Positions 4,624 to 5,149 of a stretch of DNA of 5,149 nucleotides are shown here, in pieces. Source of the DNA: Ruminococcaceae bacterium UBA6845. Its GTDB lineage: Bacteria > Bacillota > Clostridia > Oscillospirales > Acutalibacteraceae. Each line of letters begins with the position of its first letter. Position 1 is the stretch's first letter. The stretch lies in the NCBI GenBank assembly GCA_002449395.1, contig DKDP01000055.1:1-5149 (forward strand), read 5' to 3'. The notes beneath the pieces were generated by a model. It searched no databases, was not told the DNA's origin, and saw only the letters and a list, made by a program, of their open reading frames with translations. The position numbers were made by a program, and so were the translations under genes.

Positions 4624-5149
4624 TTAAAAATTGTGCCAAATTTCAAGCTCGTTTTCCTCAACCTTGATATCATCGGTCATACCGAGATTATGAAGAAGCT
4701 GTTTTGCGGCGTTGTAGCCCATCTTTTTCTGCCTGTTGTTCATCGCCGCAGCCTCGATGATAATCGAAATATTACGGCCGGGTGTAACGGGAACAACGCA
4801 TATCGGAACCTCGATTCCGAGGATATCCATTGTCTCGTTCTCAAGTCCGAGACGTTCGTAATTCTTCTCGGGATTCCACGGCTCAAGCTGAATGACCATA
4901 TTGATTTTTTCCGAGACCTTAACCGAACCGATACCGAAAAGACGTCTTGCGTTTACAACGCCGACTCCCCTCAGCTCGATAAAATGTCGGATATTCTCGG
5001 GAGCCGAGCCGACAAGCGTTTTGTGCGACACCTTACGGATCTCGACAGCATCGTCGGCAACAAGGCGGTGACCTCTCTTGATAAGCTCAAGGGCTGTTTC
5101 ACTCTTACCCATTCCGCTCTCGCCCATTATCAGAACACCTTCGCCGTAA
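4624..5149 (-). CDS. hprK: HPr kinase/phosphorylase, C-terminal part (5' end outside window)
   Basis: HprK phosphorylates Ser46 of HPr with ATP or pyrophosphate when glycolytic intermediates are high, and dephosphorylates it with phosphate. It is the sensor of carbon catabolite repression in Firmicutes. Only 174 residues are visible, and the frame is open to the window edge (YGEGVLIMGESG...). This is the catalytic domain. It has a Walker A motif GESGMGKS (9-16 of the visible part), RLVADD (28-33) with the acidic pair, the signature IELRGVGVVNARRLFG (57-72) with the presumed metal-binding Glu58, PVTPGRN (120-126) and the terminal AAAMNNRQKKMGYNAAKQL segment of the family. The N-terminal domain, about 130-140 residues in relatives, must lie to the right of the window; the internal methionine at 5127 is not a start. 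A bifunctional enzyme is expected. An HPr gene is not in the window. Confidence 0.97.
   Translation of the reverse strand, partial: YGEGVLIMGESGMGKSETALELIKRGHRLVADDAVEIRKVSHKTLVGSAPENIRHFIELRGVGVVNARRLFGIGSVKVSEKINMVIQLEPWNPEKNYERLGLENETMDILGIEVPICVVPVTPGRNISIIIEAAAMNNRQKKMGYNAAKQLLHNLGMTDDIKVEENELEIWHNF

Noticed and set aside
4607..4639. Longer glcK start at 4639
   Set aside because: It would overlap the hprK stop, has no ribosome site in view and adds residues not found before the conserved N-terminal motif.

Overview
The window looks like a piece of chromosome from a gut-type Clostridia bacterium, most likely Oscillospiraceae/Ruminococcaceae. This is inferred from the gene set (HPr kinase, Gram-positive ROK glucokinase, type II MurB, RapZ, WhiA) and from the dispersed GC-rich palindromic repeats of the 'CCCCTCAGTC...CAGCTCCCC' kind, which I recall from such genomes. 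No search was run, so genus is open.

All five protein genes are on the minus strand, so transcription runs from high to low coordinates: hprK (5' end lost beyond position 5149), glcK, murB, rapZ, whiA. hprK and glcK are 17 nt apart, and rapZ and whiA 15 nt apart, so each pair is very likely co-transcribed. The glcK-murB gap (3211-3661, 451 bp) and the murB-rapZ gap (1900-2298, 399 bp) are long and hold palindromic repeats. The tail after whiA (1-132) is repeat-derived too.

The genes combine carbon-catabolite control (HprK phosphorylates/dephosphorylates HPr; GlcK phosphorylates free glucose), peptidoglycan precursor synthesis (MurB) and two conserved regulators, RapZ (nucleotide-binding, RNA-binding in enterobacteria) and WhiA (division/sporulation DNA-binding protein). 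This is the conserved Firmicutes hprK/murB/rapZ/whiA neighbourhood with two local changes: a glucokinase sits between hprK and murB, and no yvcK (gluconeogenesis factor) lies between rapZ and whiA.

The most interesting part is non-coding. Two related palindromic arms are recognisable. Arm A reads ACCCCTCAGTC-hairpin-CAGCTCCCC-hairpin, and arm B reads ACCCCTCCG-hairpin-CCACCTCCCC-hairpin. One B and one A are joined in inverted orientation around a short AT-rich spacer to make a BIME-like element of about 120 bp. Three complete copies (1955-2078, 3302-3423, 3453-3572), one cut by the window edge (1-81), and two lone or truncated A arms (112-132, 3603-3650) are present. A block of element plus lone arm occurs as direct repeats on either side of the murB-rapZ-whiA segment. 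A separate heptamer tandem repeat lies just upstream of murB.
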